Source of the DNA: a virus
Strand: one strand, 5' to 3'
Length of the DNA stretch: 64,000 nt
Virus record (IMG/VR): IMGVR_UViG_3300008448_000009
Location: 1 to 64,000 of that record
The notes under the pieces were generated by a model that ran no database searches, had not been told where the DNA came from, and was given only the letters and a program-made list of their open reading frames with translations. Positions 1 through 8,553 of this stretch are shown here, piece by piece. The position numbers and the translations under genes are program-made. Every line of letters begins with the position of its first letter. The first letter of the stretch is position 1.

Positions 1-1256
1 AAATTTAAAGTATTACCTGTTATTTGTGCACCTACACTAGCTACTGTTGCAACATTCTTCAATCTCAACCCAATACCTGATGTAGAAGCATCAATGGCTG
101 CTAAGAAATCTGAAGATGTTAATTCAGCTGTCCCAACGGTATTATCAACAGGAACATCTTTTCTAACACTACCTGTTGGTGGTATTATCAATTCTCCTGT
201 AAATTCACCAAATTCTCCAAATACAACACCATTTCTAACATTTGGAATACCTGGATATCCACCATTGTAATCAGTAGTACTAAATTGTCTTTGTACTCCA
301 ACGGATGTGTTTATTCTCCAAAATGTTGATGCTGCCGTTAAAAACATTCTAACTGCTTGTACCGCTTGAACACCTAATGCGTTTATAAATGGACCTGACA
401 TTTGAACAACACCTGTTGATGATGTTGAAACAATCGCAGGAACACTAGACCCCGATAATGCTGTTACAACACCATTTACAGTTAATGCTCCTGCACCTGC
501 AAAACTAATAGCGGCACCTGCACTTCTACTAGACACGTTTCCTATTATATTAACCGCACCACCTGTTGCATTTATACCATTATTATTTACAAAAGTACCA
601 CCTTGTACTGTACCCGTAACATTACATTGACCACCTGTTTGTAAAATTGCGTGTTGAGTACCTACGTTACCACCACTGGCAGTTACAGAACCTGTTATAT
701 TTACTACTGCGTTCCCAATATTATTAATAACATATTGAACAGGGTTTCCAGCTGCAACAGCTGTTAAACTAACATTCCCCACAATATTCAAAGTTCCAGC
801 AGCCGCTAATTGAAAAGTCCTACTAGTATTATTAATACCAACGTTAGAATTAACAAAATTACCATTCATATTTAGAGTACCTACATTAGACAACAATATC
901 AACGTTACAGTACCTACAACAGAACCATTAAACGAAGTAACATTAGCATTTACAGTTGCATTTTGACCACTTGTTAATGCACATTCCAAAACAGCTATGT
1001 TATTATTTACGAAATATGTTATAATTCCATTTTCAGCAGTGCAAGTCAAATTAGAACCATTTCCTGTTAAAAATTTACCACCTACTGTCGCACCACCAGT
1101 GTTATTATTTCTTATTGATAAAACAATATGTGTTCCAGTAATAGTTACTGTAAATCCATTTGCTATAGCATCGTCTGCCTCTGTTGGTACAACCCCACCA
1201 ATCCAAGTTGTTGTAGCACTAAAAAACCCATTCTGAGCCGCTAAAATTGTTGCCAT
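1..1256 (-). CDS. Adhesin/tail-fibre-like protein, 3' end cut by window edge
   Basis: The reading frame is open from the ATG at 1256 to base 1 (418 residues visible), so the stop lies outside the window. The N-terminus has a G8-like signature (residues about 13-35: TTWIGGVVPTEADDA, then a TVTITGTH strand), followed by a long Asn/Gly/Thr-rich run of short beta strands (NITG, NVTG, LNIVGN), as in beta-solenoid fibres. The last visible residues (VDNTVGTAELTSSDFLAAI, then STSGIG) closely match the C-terminus of the next gene (1274-2923), so only a few residues are probably missing and the two are paralogs. It probably acts at the virion surface as a fibre or carbohydrate-binding protein. The family role is inferred from composition and context. 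Confidence 0.7.
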   Translation of the reverse strand, partial: MATILAAQNGFFSATTTWIGGVVPTEADDAIANGFTVTITGTHIVLSIRNNNTGGATVGGKFLTGNGSNLTCTAENGIITYFVNNNIAVLECALTSGQNATVNANVTSFNGSVVGTVTLILLSNVGTLNMNGNFVNSNVGINNTSRTFQLAAAGTLNIVGNVSLTAVAAGNPVQYVINNIGNAVVNITGSVTASGGNVGTQHAILQTGGQCNVTGTVQGGTFVNNNGINATGGAVNIIGNVSSRSAGAAISFAGAGALTVNGVVTALSGSSVPAIVSTSSTGVVQMSGPFINALGVQAVQAVRMFLTAASTFWRINTSVGVQRQFSTTDYNGGYPGIPNVRNGVVFGEFGEFTGELIIPPTGSVRKDVPVDNTVGTAELTSSDFLAAIDASTSGIGLRLKNVATVASVGAQITGNTLN

Positions 1257-1273
1257 TTGTTAATTTTTTATTT

Positions 1274-2923
1274 TTATATGTTAAATGATGCTAGTTGTTT
1301 TCCAACAGTAGCCACTGTTGCAATATTTTTTAATCTATAACCAACACCTGATGTACTACCACTTATTGCATCAAATAAATCTTGAGCTGTTAATGTTGCT
1401 GTACCTACGGTATTATCTGTTGGAACATTAATTCTAACATCTGAAGGTAAAGGAACATTCATTGTACCTATTGTTGTGTTTGTTGGACCATATACTTCAT
1501 TAAGTCTAACATCAGAAGCACTAGGAAACCCTGTTGTGTTTGTTGGGGCATCAGTGTATAAAATTCTATTTGTACTACCACTCGTTGTAAATGACCAATA
1601 AGTAGTAGCACTTGTTATAAAAAGTCTAGGTGCATTAACTGCCATAAAACCGTTGTTGTTAATCAACGGACCTGTTAATGTAACAGCCCCTAATCCAACT
1701 ATTGCGTTTGCACCTGACCCAGCTGTCACTGTTCCAGTAACATCTATATTTGCAGCTGCACCAGTATTTGAAATTGCGTTTACAGTGCTTATACTTGTTA
1801 CATTACCTGAAACAACACAATTACTTGATGAAACTAAACCTATAGTTGGATTAATACCTGCACTAACATTACCGTTTACGTTAACAGTTCCAGTTCCTCT
1901 ATGATATATTATGAAAGTACCACCATTAATTAAATTACCAGTGATATTAATAGTTGAAGTGGTACTTAAGTCATATGTTGGTGAAATAGCCGAGCTAGCG
2001 TTATTAGGCGACCCAGTAACATTCAATATTCCTCCTAAAGTTACGTTTACCACTCTACCACCACTAGAGTTATTAGTATGATTCCCAATCATATTTAAAG
2101 TTCCTGTTCCTGAATGTAAAACAGCTGTCTGATTTGTTGATATAGCTGGTGAAATTATATTACCATTAATTGTTGCACTATTTGGTGAGTTTAAACCAAA
2201 AGTCACTGGTGCTGTAGCTGAATTAACTACAACACCTGTCGAGGCAGTAACTGTTAAATTAGTACCATTTAATAAGTTAAAAGTACCACCAACCACACCA
2301 CCTTGAACAGTACCTGTTAGTTCAGTCATTTCCAACTCAGCAACCTGCAAAGTGTTAGCACCACCATTATTTAATGTTATGTTCATCCTATAAAAACTAT
2401 AAGCATTTGTATTTGTTAGAGCAGAACTTGTATAGGTAGCACTAATACCAATTGAACTACCAGTAACGGTATCTAATGTTGTATAATTCACACCATCGTT
2501 ACTTCCTTCAAAAGTCCAGTTTCTGGGGTTATTGGTAGGGTTAGTAGAAGGACTTCTCCATAAATATCTTTTAATTATTCTAGCTGTTGGAAATTGATAT
2601 CCTATAGACCCTGTTACTGTACCTGTAGGGGTCCCCCAAATAGTTGTAGTATTTTTGTCGAACGCTCTCCAAGCCTCACCACCAACAGCAGCTGTACTTG
2701 CAAATGCTTGACCTGATGGTGTTGTATTAGAAGTCATTAGTGGTATTGGCATCCCTGGTAATAAATAAGTTGTTGCATCATTTCTAACCGTATTACAACT
2801 TACAGTACCACTAACTTGTATTGTGAAACCATTTGAGTAAGCGTCCTCACTACCTGTTGGTACAATACCTGTGTCCCATATTGCTGGATTACTAAAAGTT
2901 CCACTTGTTATTGCAAAAGCCAT
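1274..2923 (-). CDS. Adhesin/tail-fibre-like protein with discoidin-type domain
   Basis: This 549-aa protein starts with a G8-like segment (SNPAIWDTGIVPTGSEDA, about residues 10-28). Residues about 70-205 resemble an F5/8 type C (discoidin, CBM32-like) domain: an AFDKNTTTIWG start, a YQFPTARIIKRY strand, then NWTFEGSNDGVNYTTL and a closing YSFYRMNI. That fold commonly binds sugars. The rest is an Asn/Thr-rich beta-solenoid-like stretch ending in a segment shared with the paralog downstream (1-1256), which lacks the discoidin insert. It lies in the leftward fibre operon, 18 bases before its paralog. A role in recognising host surface glycan is inferred. Confidence 0.75.
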   Translation of the reverse strand: MAFAITSGTFSNPAIWDTGIVPTGSEDAYSNGFTIQVSGTVSCNTVRNDATTYLLPGMPIPLMTSNTTPSGQAFASTAAVGGEAWRAFDKNTTTIWGTPTGTVTGSIGYQFPTARIIKRYLWRSPSTNPTNNPRNWTFEGSNDGVNYTTLDTVTGSSIGISATYTSSALTNTNAYSFYRMNITLNNGGANTLQVAELEMTELTGTVQGGVVGGTFNLLNGTNLTVTASTGVVVNSATAPVTFGLNSPNSATINGNIISPAISTNQTAVLHSGTGTLNMIGNHTNNSSGGRVVNVTLGGILNVTGSPNNASSAISPTYDLSTTSTINITGNLINGGTFIIYHRGTGTVNVNGNVSAGINPTIGLVSSSNCVVSGNVTSISTVNAISNTGAAANIDVTGTVTAGSGANAIVGLGAVTLTGPLINNNGFMAVNAPRLFITSATTYWSFTTSGSTNRILYTDAPTNTTGFPSASDVRLNEVYGPTNTTIGTMNVPLPSDVRINVPTDNTVGTATLTAQDLFDAISGSTSGVGYRLKNIATVATVGKQLASFNI

Positions 2924-2926
2924 ATC

Positions 2927-3220
2927 TTATAAATTTTTATCTGTTATGAATTGTTGTAATGAACCAAATATTGTCATTAAAGCTTGACCTAAAGCTGGGT
3001 CTGTTTCAGCAGAAACAAACACATCTAAATAAACCAATTGTATTGGGTCATCTAAAAATTCAAATGTACCATCTCCTAAAACTCTATAAGGTTTAAATAC
3101 GATAGCACAAGAACCACCAATGTTGGTTTCTTCAATCAATGGTGATATTGCTAAATTAGCTGTTACATATGGATATTCAATTCCATCTACTATTTTTGGT
3201 GTGTTTAATGTTAAAGGCAT
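2927..3220 (-). CDS. Small virion-associated protein of unknown function
   Basis: I do not recognise this 97-aa protein. It is mostly beta-strand-like and moderately acidic, with no signal peptide, membrane segment or Cys motif. It sits 3 bases before the discoidin-type gene and 23 bases after the 1197-aa fibre, in the same leftward operon, so it is very likely virion-associated, perhaps a fibre connector or chaperone. Function is not assignable from sequence alone. Confidence 0.55.
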   Translation of the reverse strand: MPLTLNTPKIVDGIEYPYVTANLAISPLIEETNIGGSCAIVFKPYRVLGDGTFEFLDDPIQLVYLDVFVSAETDPALGQALMTIFGSLQQFITDKNL

Positions 3221-3243
3221 ATTTTTATGTATTAAATTATATT

Positions 3244-6200
3244 TTATGTGTATGATATTGATTCTCTATTATTCCAAACTGAGTTAGGTGCACTTACAGC
3301 TGTAGTTACAGAACCTTCAACAGCTACTGTTATTCTCGTTATAGTCCATGCAGAAGCAGAAGTTGTAACTCCTGTTCCTAATGCAATACCACAATAATTA
3401 ATAGCGTCATTTGTTGAATTATTTGCATTTTGTCTAGTATATGATACCCCTCCTGAAATTGATATATTTCCACTACCTAAAAGTGAAAAAGTATTTATTG
3501 TTTTTATATTGCTACCACTCACTAAAGCATCTTGTTTACTATTAAAAGAATTCCAATTAGTACTAGTTAATACACCAGTAGTTGCTGATGAGGAAAGTGG
3601 TAAATTATTATATGTGGTAGCTGATATAGTGTTAGCGGTTAAACCATTTGTAAACGTAGTTGAACCTGATACAGTACCACCAGTAAAAGTTGAATTAGGT
3701 AAATTTTGATAAGTTGTTGCTGATATAGTTGTTGCTTTTAAAGTACCATTAACATTAACATTAGGTGATGTAACATCTACTCTATCACTAGCAGTAAGGG
3801 CTATTCTTGTATCATTATCATTTACTAATATATATGTACCACTTCCACTAACACCAGTATCTCCAATAACAACTTGATTAATATCATATCTAATAGAAAA
3901 TAACCCATCATCAGTATATTGTTGGTTTAAAATTTTGAAACTGGTATTTGTTTGTTCAGTTTCTGTATATAATGTATTACCACTATTAGTAACTCTATTA
4001 CGTATAAATCCAGTATTATCAACAGTGCTTACAACTGAAGTAATATGATTATTATAAATGTTAAAACTAGAAACATATGAATTAGAAGCATTATCTTGGA
4101 AATAACCAAAACCTTCTTCAGGGTTTATAAAAAATTGTGAACTACCAAAGTTATCATGGTTACTACCATTTTTACCTAGAAAATAAAGTCCATAATCTTG
4201 TATTCTAAAATTAGAATATAAACCTACATTATCATTAACCCCTTTTTCAGTTGTAAGTAAACCATCAAGTCTTGTATTTCCATTTACGTGAAAATATTCA
4301 GTTGGAGTGTCGGTATTAACACCAACAAATCCATTATCTAATATAGATATAAGATTTGATGAACCACTTCTATTTTTAAAACGTATAGAATTACCCAAAG
4401 ATTTAATTACGGTGTCATTATTGTTAGAATAAACACTAGCATACATAGTACCACCAGTAGATTGAAATCTAAGACCATAACCATTTTGAAAAGCAATAGA
4501 ACCATTCTCAACATTAATTACATCAGATAAAGGCATAGTAGCACCACCAATTCTCATATTACCAACAGAATTTATTCTCATTCTTTCAGTCATTGTGGTA
4601 CTACCATCTGGTGTTGTAAAGAATGTTAATCTAGAAGGTAAATCATTACCACCACTAGTCGCATCCATTGAAGCTTCAATTTTTGCGTTGGCGATAAAAG
4701 TTGAAGTTGCAGAATTCCAAGCTCCAAATTCTAATCTACCTACAGCACTACCTGAACTAGGTGTTGTTGGTGATTCTTGAGTTCCAGATGCTCTAAATAA
4801 TCTAAGTCTACCATATGTTCCGTAATTGTTTGTTTCTATTTGAGAATTAAACAAATCTAAATCATTGTTAATAATAACATATTGTAAATTAGTTGGGTTA
4901 CCTGTAACGGTTAATGTACCTGCTGATATTGTTGTTGAAGTAAGACCAGCATTAAAAGATTGAGACACACTGAAATTGTTGTCAGTGTTAGTCAACGCTA
5001 AATTGTTATATTTGTTTGAATCTAAATGATAATACTGTCCAGCCAAACCGCCTTGAATACCAGCCAAATCATTATGTAATACTGGCGCCCCAGAAGGTTG
5101 AAATACCGTATTAAATGCTGATTGGATAATACCAGTAGTCGCGCTTACACCAACAATTATTCTACCAACCAAAAATGCGTGTGATGTAATTAACTCTGGT
5201 AAATTAGGTTCTGGTGACGCTTCAGCTAATTGAATAGTATCGAATTGACCAAAACTAATTAATTCATATAAATGGTCATTAATTTCTTGACCCCTAAAAT
5301 ACCAGTTAACCAAATATTTACCAGCCGTTGCTAAAATTAAATCTGTACCATCATCATAAAAACTGTTGTTTATGGTGTTACCAGTAGTGGTATACACCCA
5401 AGTACCACCAGAATGAAAAGATTTAAAGAACACATCGTCTTGTGAGTTTACAGCGGTAACAATTTGTTTATATGGGCCATTCCATACAACACCAGAACTC
5501 AATGTAACAACACCAGTTGAACCACTAAGACCTAATGCACAACCACTTTCTCTAGCAAATCTATCAGTAGAAATTAAACGAGTATTTAGTTTGTTAGGTA
5601 AACCAGCACCCATATCACCAAACTCTAATGTGTGTACAAAGTTGTCTGCCCTGTAAACAATCATATACAATACAATATCACTACTGTTTACAGTCCCATC
5701 ATTGTCTAATACGTTGTATCTAGGTGAACCACCATTATATTCTACAATAATATAATTTGTGTCATTGTTTATAAGTGGCGGAATTCCACCAACACCTGTA
5801 GTACCACTAGCAACAGTATATATTTTAAGTAATTCTAAATTATTTGGATTATCATACAAAGCAACTTTTATCTCTGGTAAGTTGATACTTCCATTACCAT
5901 TGTCAACCCAATTTTCAGCACCTAATATAACACCAGCGTTATAATTTGAGGGTCCGTCAATGGTAAACGTACCGCCAGTGTTGTTCGTAAACGTTGTGAC
6001 ACCATCAAAATAAGTACCCCCCGTTACTCTAACATCTGTTGGTAAATTTAAATATGTTGTTGCGGATATTGTTGTTGCGGTAAGTCCATTTATAAAATAT
6101 GTTGGGTTAGCAACTGTACCACCAGTAAAAATAGTATCAGTAAGTCCAGTTAATGTAAACGTACCACCAGTATTGTTGACAAATGTTGCAACATCATTTG

Positions 6201-6837
6201 ATTTAGTGGCACCTGTAACAAATACATCTGTTGCGCCAGTATAAAACCCTGTTACATTAAATGTTCCACCAGTATTGTTTGTAAACATAGCGTTACCATC
6301 AGAATAAGTACCACCAGTAACAAATGTATCTTGTGTTGAAATACCAGAAAGATTAGAACCATCACCATAGAATGTTGTTGCGCTAACAGGTCCATTTACG
6401 TTTAATGATGTGAAATTATCGATAGTAGCACCGAATGTGACACCATCGTTTCTATATAATGTTAATAAATTATTAGTAAACGTAACAGCTGTTACATATA
6501 TGTCTGTTGCACCAGTATAAAAACCTGTTACATTAAATGTTCCACCAGTATTGTTGGTAAATGTTGCTACACCATAATTTTGGTCGTAGGTTCCACCAGT
6601 AACAAATGTATCTTGTGTTGAAATACCAGTAAGGTTCGAACCGTCACCATAAAATGTTGTGGCGCTAAACGATGAATTAGCTTGTATAATATTATCCCCT
6701 AGTAATATTTGTGTGTTACCAGTACATGAAATTAAAGCATTAGTAAAAAAACCAGTACATGCACTCATTGTTCCATCATTTTCAGGTTCAATGATGAATG
6801 TTTCGTTAATACTTAAAGATTTGTTTATATTGTTCAT
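3244..6837 (-). CDS. Large tail fibre protein
   Basis: This 1197-aa fibre has a modular build. The N-terminal about 300 residues carry repeats of a SATTFYGDGSNL(T/S)GIST unit and NNTGGTFNVTGFYTGATD units. A globular middle region follows (about 300-590), ending in the fibre motif HNDLAGIQGG with YYHLDSNKYNNLAL. Next come stretches rich in NVENGSIAF, FVGVNTDTPTEYFHVNG and similar repeats seen in shaft/knob regions. Near the C-terminus the linker KATTISATTYQNLP occurs, which is shared with other fibres in this window. No intramolecular chaperone (peptidase S74) signature was seen. The stop-start junction with the upstream 354-aa gene overlaps by one base, indicating coupled translation. Role: receptor-binding or side fibre, inferred. 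Confidence 0.8.
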   Translation of the reverse strand: MNNINKSLSINETFIIEPENDGTMSACTGFFTNALISCTGNTQILLGDNIIQANSSFSATTFYGDGSNLTGISTQDTFVTGGTYDQNYGVATFTNNTGGTFNVTGFYTGATDIYVTAVTFTNNLLTLYRNDGVTFGATIDNFTSLNVNGPVSATTFYGDGSNLSGISTQDTFVTGGTYSDGNAMFTNNTGGTFNVTGFYTGATDVFVTGATKSNDVATFVNNTGGTFTLTGLTDTIFTGGTVANPTYFINGLTATTISATTYLNLPTDVRVTGGTYFDGVTTFTNNTGGTFTIDGPSNYNAGVILGAENWVDNGNGSINLPEIKVALYDNPNNLELLKIYTVASGTTGVGGIPPLINNDTNYIIVEYNGGSPRYNVLDNDGTVNSSDIVLYMIVYRADNFVHTLEFGDMGAGLPNKLNTRLISTDRFARESGCALGLSGSTGVVTLSSGVVWNGPYKQIVTAVNSQDDVFFKSFHSGGTWVYTTTGNTINNSFYDDGTDLILATAGKYLVNWYFRGQEINDHLYELISFGQFDTIQLAEASPEPNLPELITSHAFLVGRIIVGVSATTGIIQSAFNTVFQPSGAPVLHNDLAGIQGGLAGQYYHLDSNKYNNLALTNTDNNFSVSQSFNAGLTSTTISAGTLTVTGNPTNLQYVIINNDLDLFNSQIETNNYGTYGRLRLFRASGTQESPTTPSSGSAVGRLEFGAWNSATSTFIANAKIEASMDATSGGNDLPSRLTFFTTPDGSTTMTERMRINSVGNMRIGGATMPLSDVINVENGSIAFQNGYGLRFQSTGGTMYASVYSNNNDTVIKSLGNSIRFKNRSGSSNLISILDNGFVGVNTDTPTEYFHVNGNTRLDGLLTTEKGVNDNVGLYSNFRIQDYGLYFLGKNGSNHDNFGSSQFFINPEEGFGYFQDNASNSYVSSFNIYNNHITSVVSTVDNTGFIRNRVTNSGNTLYTETEQTNTSFKILNQQYTDDGLFSIRYDINQVVIGDTGVSGSGTYILVNDNDTRIALTASDRVDVTSPNVNVNGTLKATTISATTYQNLPNSTFTGGTVSGSTTFTNGLTANTISATTYNNLPLSSSATTGVLTSTNWNSFNSKQDALVSGSNIKTINTFSLLGSGNISISGGVSYTRQNANNSTNDAINYCGIALGTGVTTSASAWTITRITVAVEGSVTTAVSAPNSVWNNRESISYT

Positions 6838-7901
6838 TACGTTGTTGTTGTTGTACCTATTAATTTAAAAGAACCTTGTGTAAGATTATTTTTATATACT
6901 CTAATTTTTATTACATCGTTAGCGCTTAATATCAAAGGTGATGATAATACTGTCCCATCAAAAATACCCACCCCATTAGCACTAATAACTATTCTACTTA
7001 TATTTGATATTTCAGTTAATATCGTAAAATTAACGTCGTATTTAAGTATAAATTCAAATTCATTTTTGGACCTAGGTTTAAATAAAAATTTAAAATTAGC
7101 TTCGTTATTTTTGTTGCTGCTGTCAAAAATTATATCGTTGTATAGTTTAGTTTCATCAATTTCCATCGCAAGTATTGTTCTATTTATTGACGGAACTACT
7201 TCATACTCTTCTTCATCTAGCAAATAACCTAATAATTTTAGTTCAAATAGTTGAACATAAAATCTTTTGTTTTCAAAATCATCAATGTTACTCTCATCAC
7301 CTATATTTTCAAGATGCAATGGCATTGGATGACCTTTAACATCAATATAACATTGTCTAGATTGAAACGCTCTTTGCATTAACCTATTAAACTTATTTAA
7401 GTGTCTTAATTTAGTTGCAAATATTCTAACCTCGTAGGTTAAATCTACACTTGTCGGTTGTGGTATCTTATACATATCCACACCTCTTCTTGCTCCGTCC
7501 CATGTTGGAACTTTTACCATTGTGTAGGTACGATTTCCTGGAATGTTCCATAGTCCAGCTTGGTTTTGACCCTGTTGAATATCTGGGTTTCTTACAACAG
7601 TTATAAATGGCATTCTTATGTTTTTATATTCATCAGTAAATTCCCAAGTTTTTGTAAACTCAGTCCATCTTTGGATTGTTAAAAATATAACTGGAATTCT
7701 TTCTCCTTCAAGACTCATATAAAATCTTTCGTCAGTTTTTAACGTTTCAATAACCGCTTCATCCATGTCTTCTTCTAAAACACCTCTAGGTAAAAAAGTA
7801 CCTTTGTCGGTAATACCATCTAGAATTTCTTGTCTTCTTTCTGGTCCGATTTTACTTGGTGTAATATCTATGTTGGTCATATAACCTTTGGGCATTCCCA
7901 T
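6837..7901 (-). CDS. Probable tail sheath stabiliser/terminator (T4 gp15-like)
   Basis: This 354-aa protein has a pattern reminiscent of T4 gp15, which caps the tail tube and sheath. An IPVIFLTIQRWTEF strand is followed by MPFITVVRNPD, then PQPTSVDLTYEVRIFATKLR with an amphipathic helix LNKFNRLMQRAF, and later a YVQLFELKLLGYLLDEEE strand. The match is by eye and distant. It lies directly after the gp14-like gene and before the large fibre, consistent with the T4 order 14-15. The C-terminal about 110 residues (from about 245) look like an extra beta domain not expected in gp15. It could instead be another neck-associated protein. Confidence 0.5.
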   Translation of the reverse strand: MGMPKGYMTNIDITPSKIGPERRQEILDGITDKGTFLPRGVLEEDMDEAVIETLKTDERFYMSLEGERIPVIFLTIQRWTEFTKTWEFTDEYKNIRMPFITVVRNPDIQQGQNQAGLWNIPGNRTYTMVKVPTWDGARRGVDMYKIPQPTSVDLTYEVRIFATKLRHLNKFNRLMQRAFQSRQCYIDVKGHPMPLHLENIGDESNIDDFENKRFYVQLFELKLLGYLLDEEEYEVVPSINRTILAMEIDETKLYNDIIFDSSNKNNEANFKFLFKPRSKNEFEFILKYDVNFTILTEISNISRIVISANGVGIFDGTVLSSPLILSANDVIKIRVYKNNLTQGSFKLIGTTTTT

Positions 7902-7919
7902 ATCTTATCTGTTTTTAAA

Positions 7920-8441
7920 TTACATACCTTGGAATTCTAAATCTTCAATTGTAGCGCAAATAATTGTTCTAAACGCACCTTTGTAACCCATAATCGTATG
8001 TTTATTGTCGTAATTTTTAACTCCATCATTAACAACGCTGAAATATCTAATTTCTGTTTCTGTAACTGGATAACCTATATAATCACCATAGCTTATCTCA
8101 GTATCCAATTCTTTCAATTGTGCATCATAAATTCCAAAAGTTAATTGTCCATCTTGTAAATATCTCAAACCACCATTGGAGTTGTATGCTTTATTTTCAG
8201 CTTCATCCATAATAGGGATTACTTTAAGCTCAATCGGTGGAAAATATCTAATACCGTCAGCAGACGCTTCACCATATAAATCATCAGATTCGGTTAGTTG
8301 TCTATCAACTCTGTATAGAATTAAAGTAAAATTACCATCACCTTCGATAGCTTCTCTACCCATTTCAATTTCAAGGTTAAAATCTTCCTCAGAAAACCAT
8401 TTATTTACCCTTGTTATCGGTGTTACTTTTTTATTATCCAT
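7920..8441 (-). CDS. Probable neck protein (T4 gp14-like)
   Basis: This 173-aa protein shows the general gp14 pattern of a strand reading LILYRVDRQLTESDDLYGEA (compare the family's YY.PR....D.IFGED signature), followed later by YGDYIGYPVTETEIRYFSVV (compare GDLIYFP...LFEI). The resemblance is weak but is backed by the neighbouring gp15-like gene. gp14 joins the head portal vertex to the tail. It is the first gene of a leftward operon and is preceded by a phage-type late promoter motif (8445-8461). Alternative: an unrelated virion structural protein. Confidence 0.5.
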   Translation of the reverse strand: MDNKKVTPITRVNKWFSEEDFNLEIEMGREAIEGDGNFTLILYRVDRQLTESDDLYGEASADGIRYFPPIELKVIPIMDEAENKAYNSNGGLRYLQDGQLTFGIYDAQLKELDTEISYGDYIGYPVTETEIRYFSVVNDGVKNYDNKHTIMGYKGAFRTIICATIEDLEFQGM

Positions 8442-8444
8442 AGG

Positions 8445-8461
8445 TTTTATTTTATAAATAT
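8445..8461 (-). promoter_or_regulatory. Phage late-type promoter motif (variant)
   Basis: On the minus strand this reads ATATTTATAAAATAAAA, a variant of the TATTTATAATAAAA motif that recurs before late operons here. It begins just upstream of the ATG of the neck-like gene (8441) and points towards it. Functional assignment is inferred from recurrence, position and the presence of a gp55-like sigma factor in the window. Confidence 0.5.
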
Positions 8462-8490
8462 TTATGTTTTAATTAATCTACAGCAAACCC

Positions 8491-8521
8491 TTGATTTTTA
8501 TTTTTATTTTCGTTATATTTG
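8491..8521 (+). promoter_or_regulatory. Host-type (Bacteroidota) promoter for the helicase gene
   Basis: TTG at 8491-8493 and TATATTTG at 8514-8521 are separated by exactly 20 bases, matching the Bacteroidota housekeeping pattern (-33 TTG, -7 TAnnTTTG). Transcription would start about 25 bases before the helicase start. The same arrangement and spacing occur before the DNA polymerase and the HD/dUTPase operon, which suggests early expression by host RNA polymerase. Confidence 0.7.
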
Positions 8522-8553
8522 TATATAATAACCAGGATTAAACTAGTAATTAT

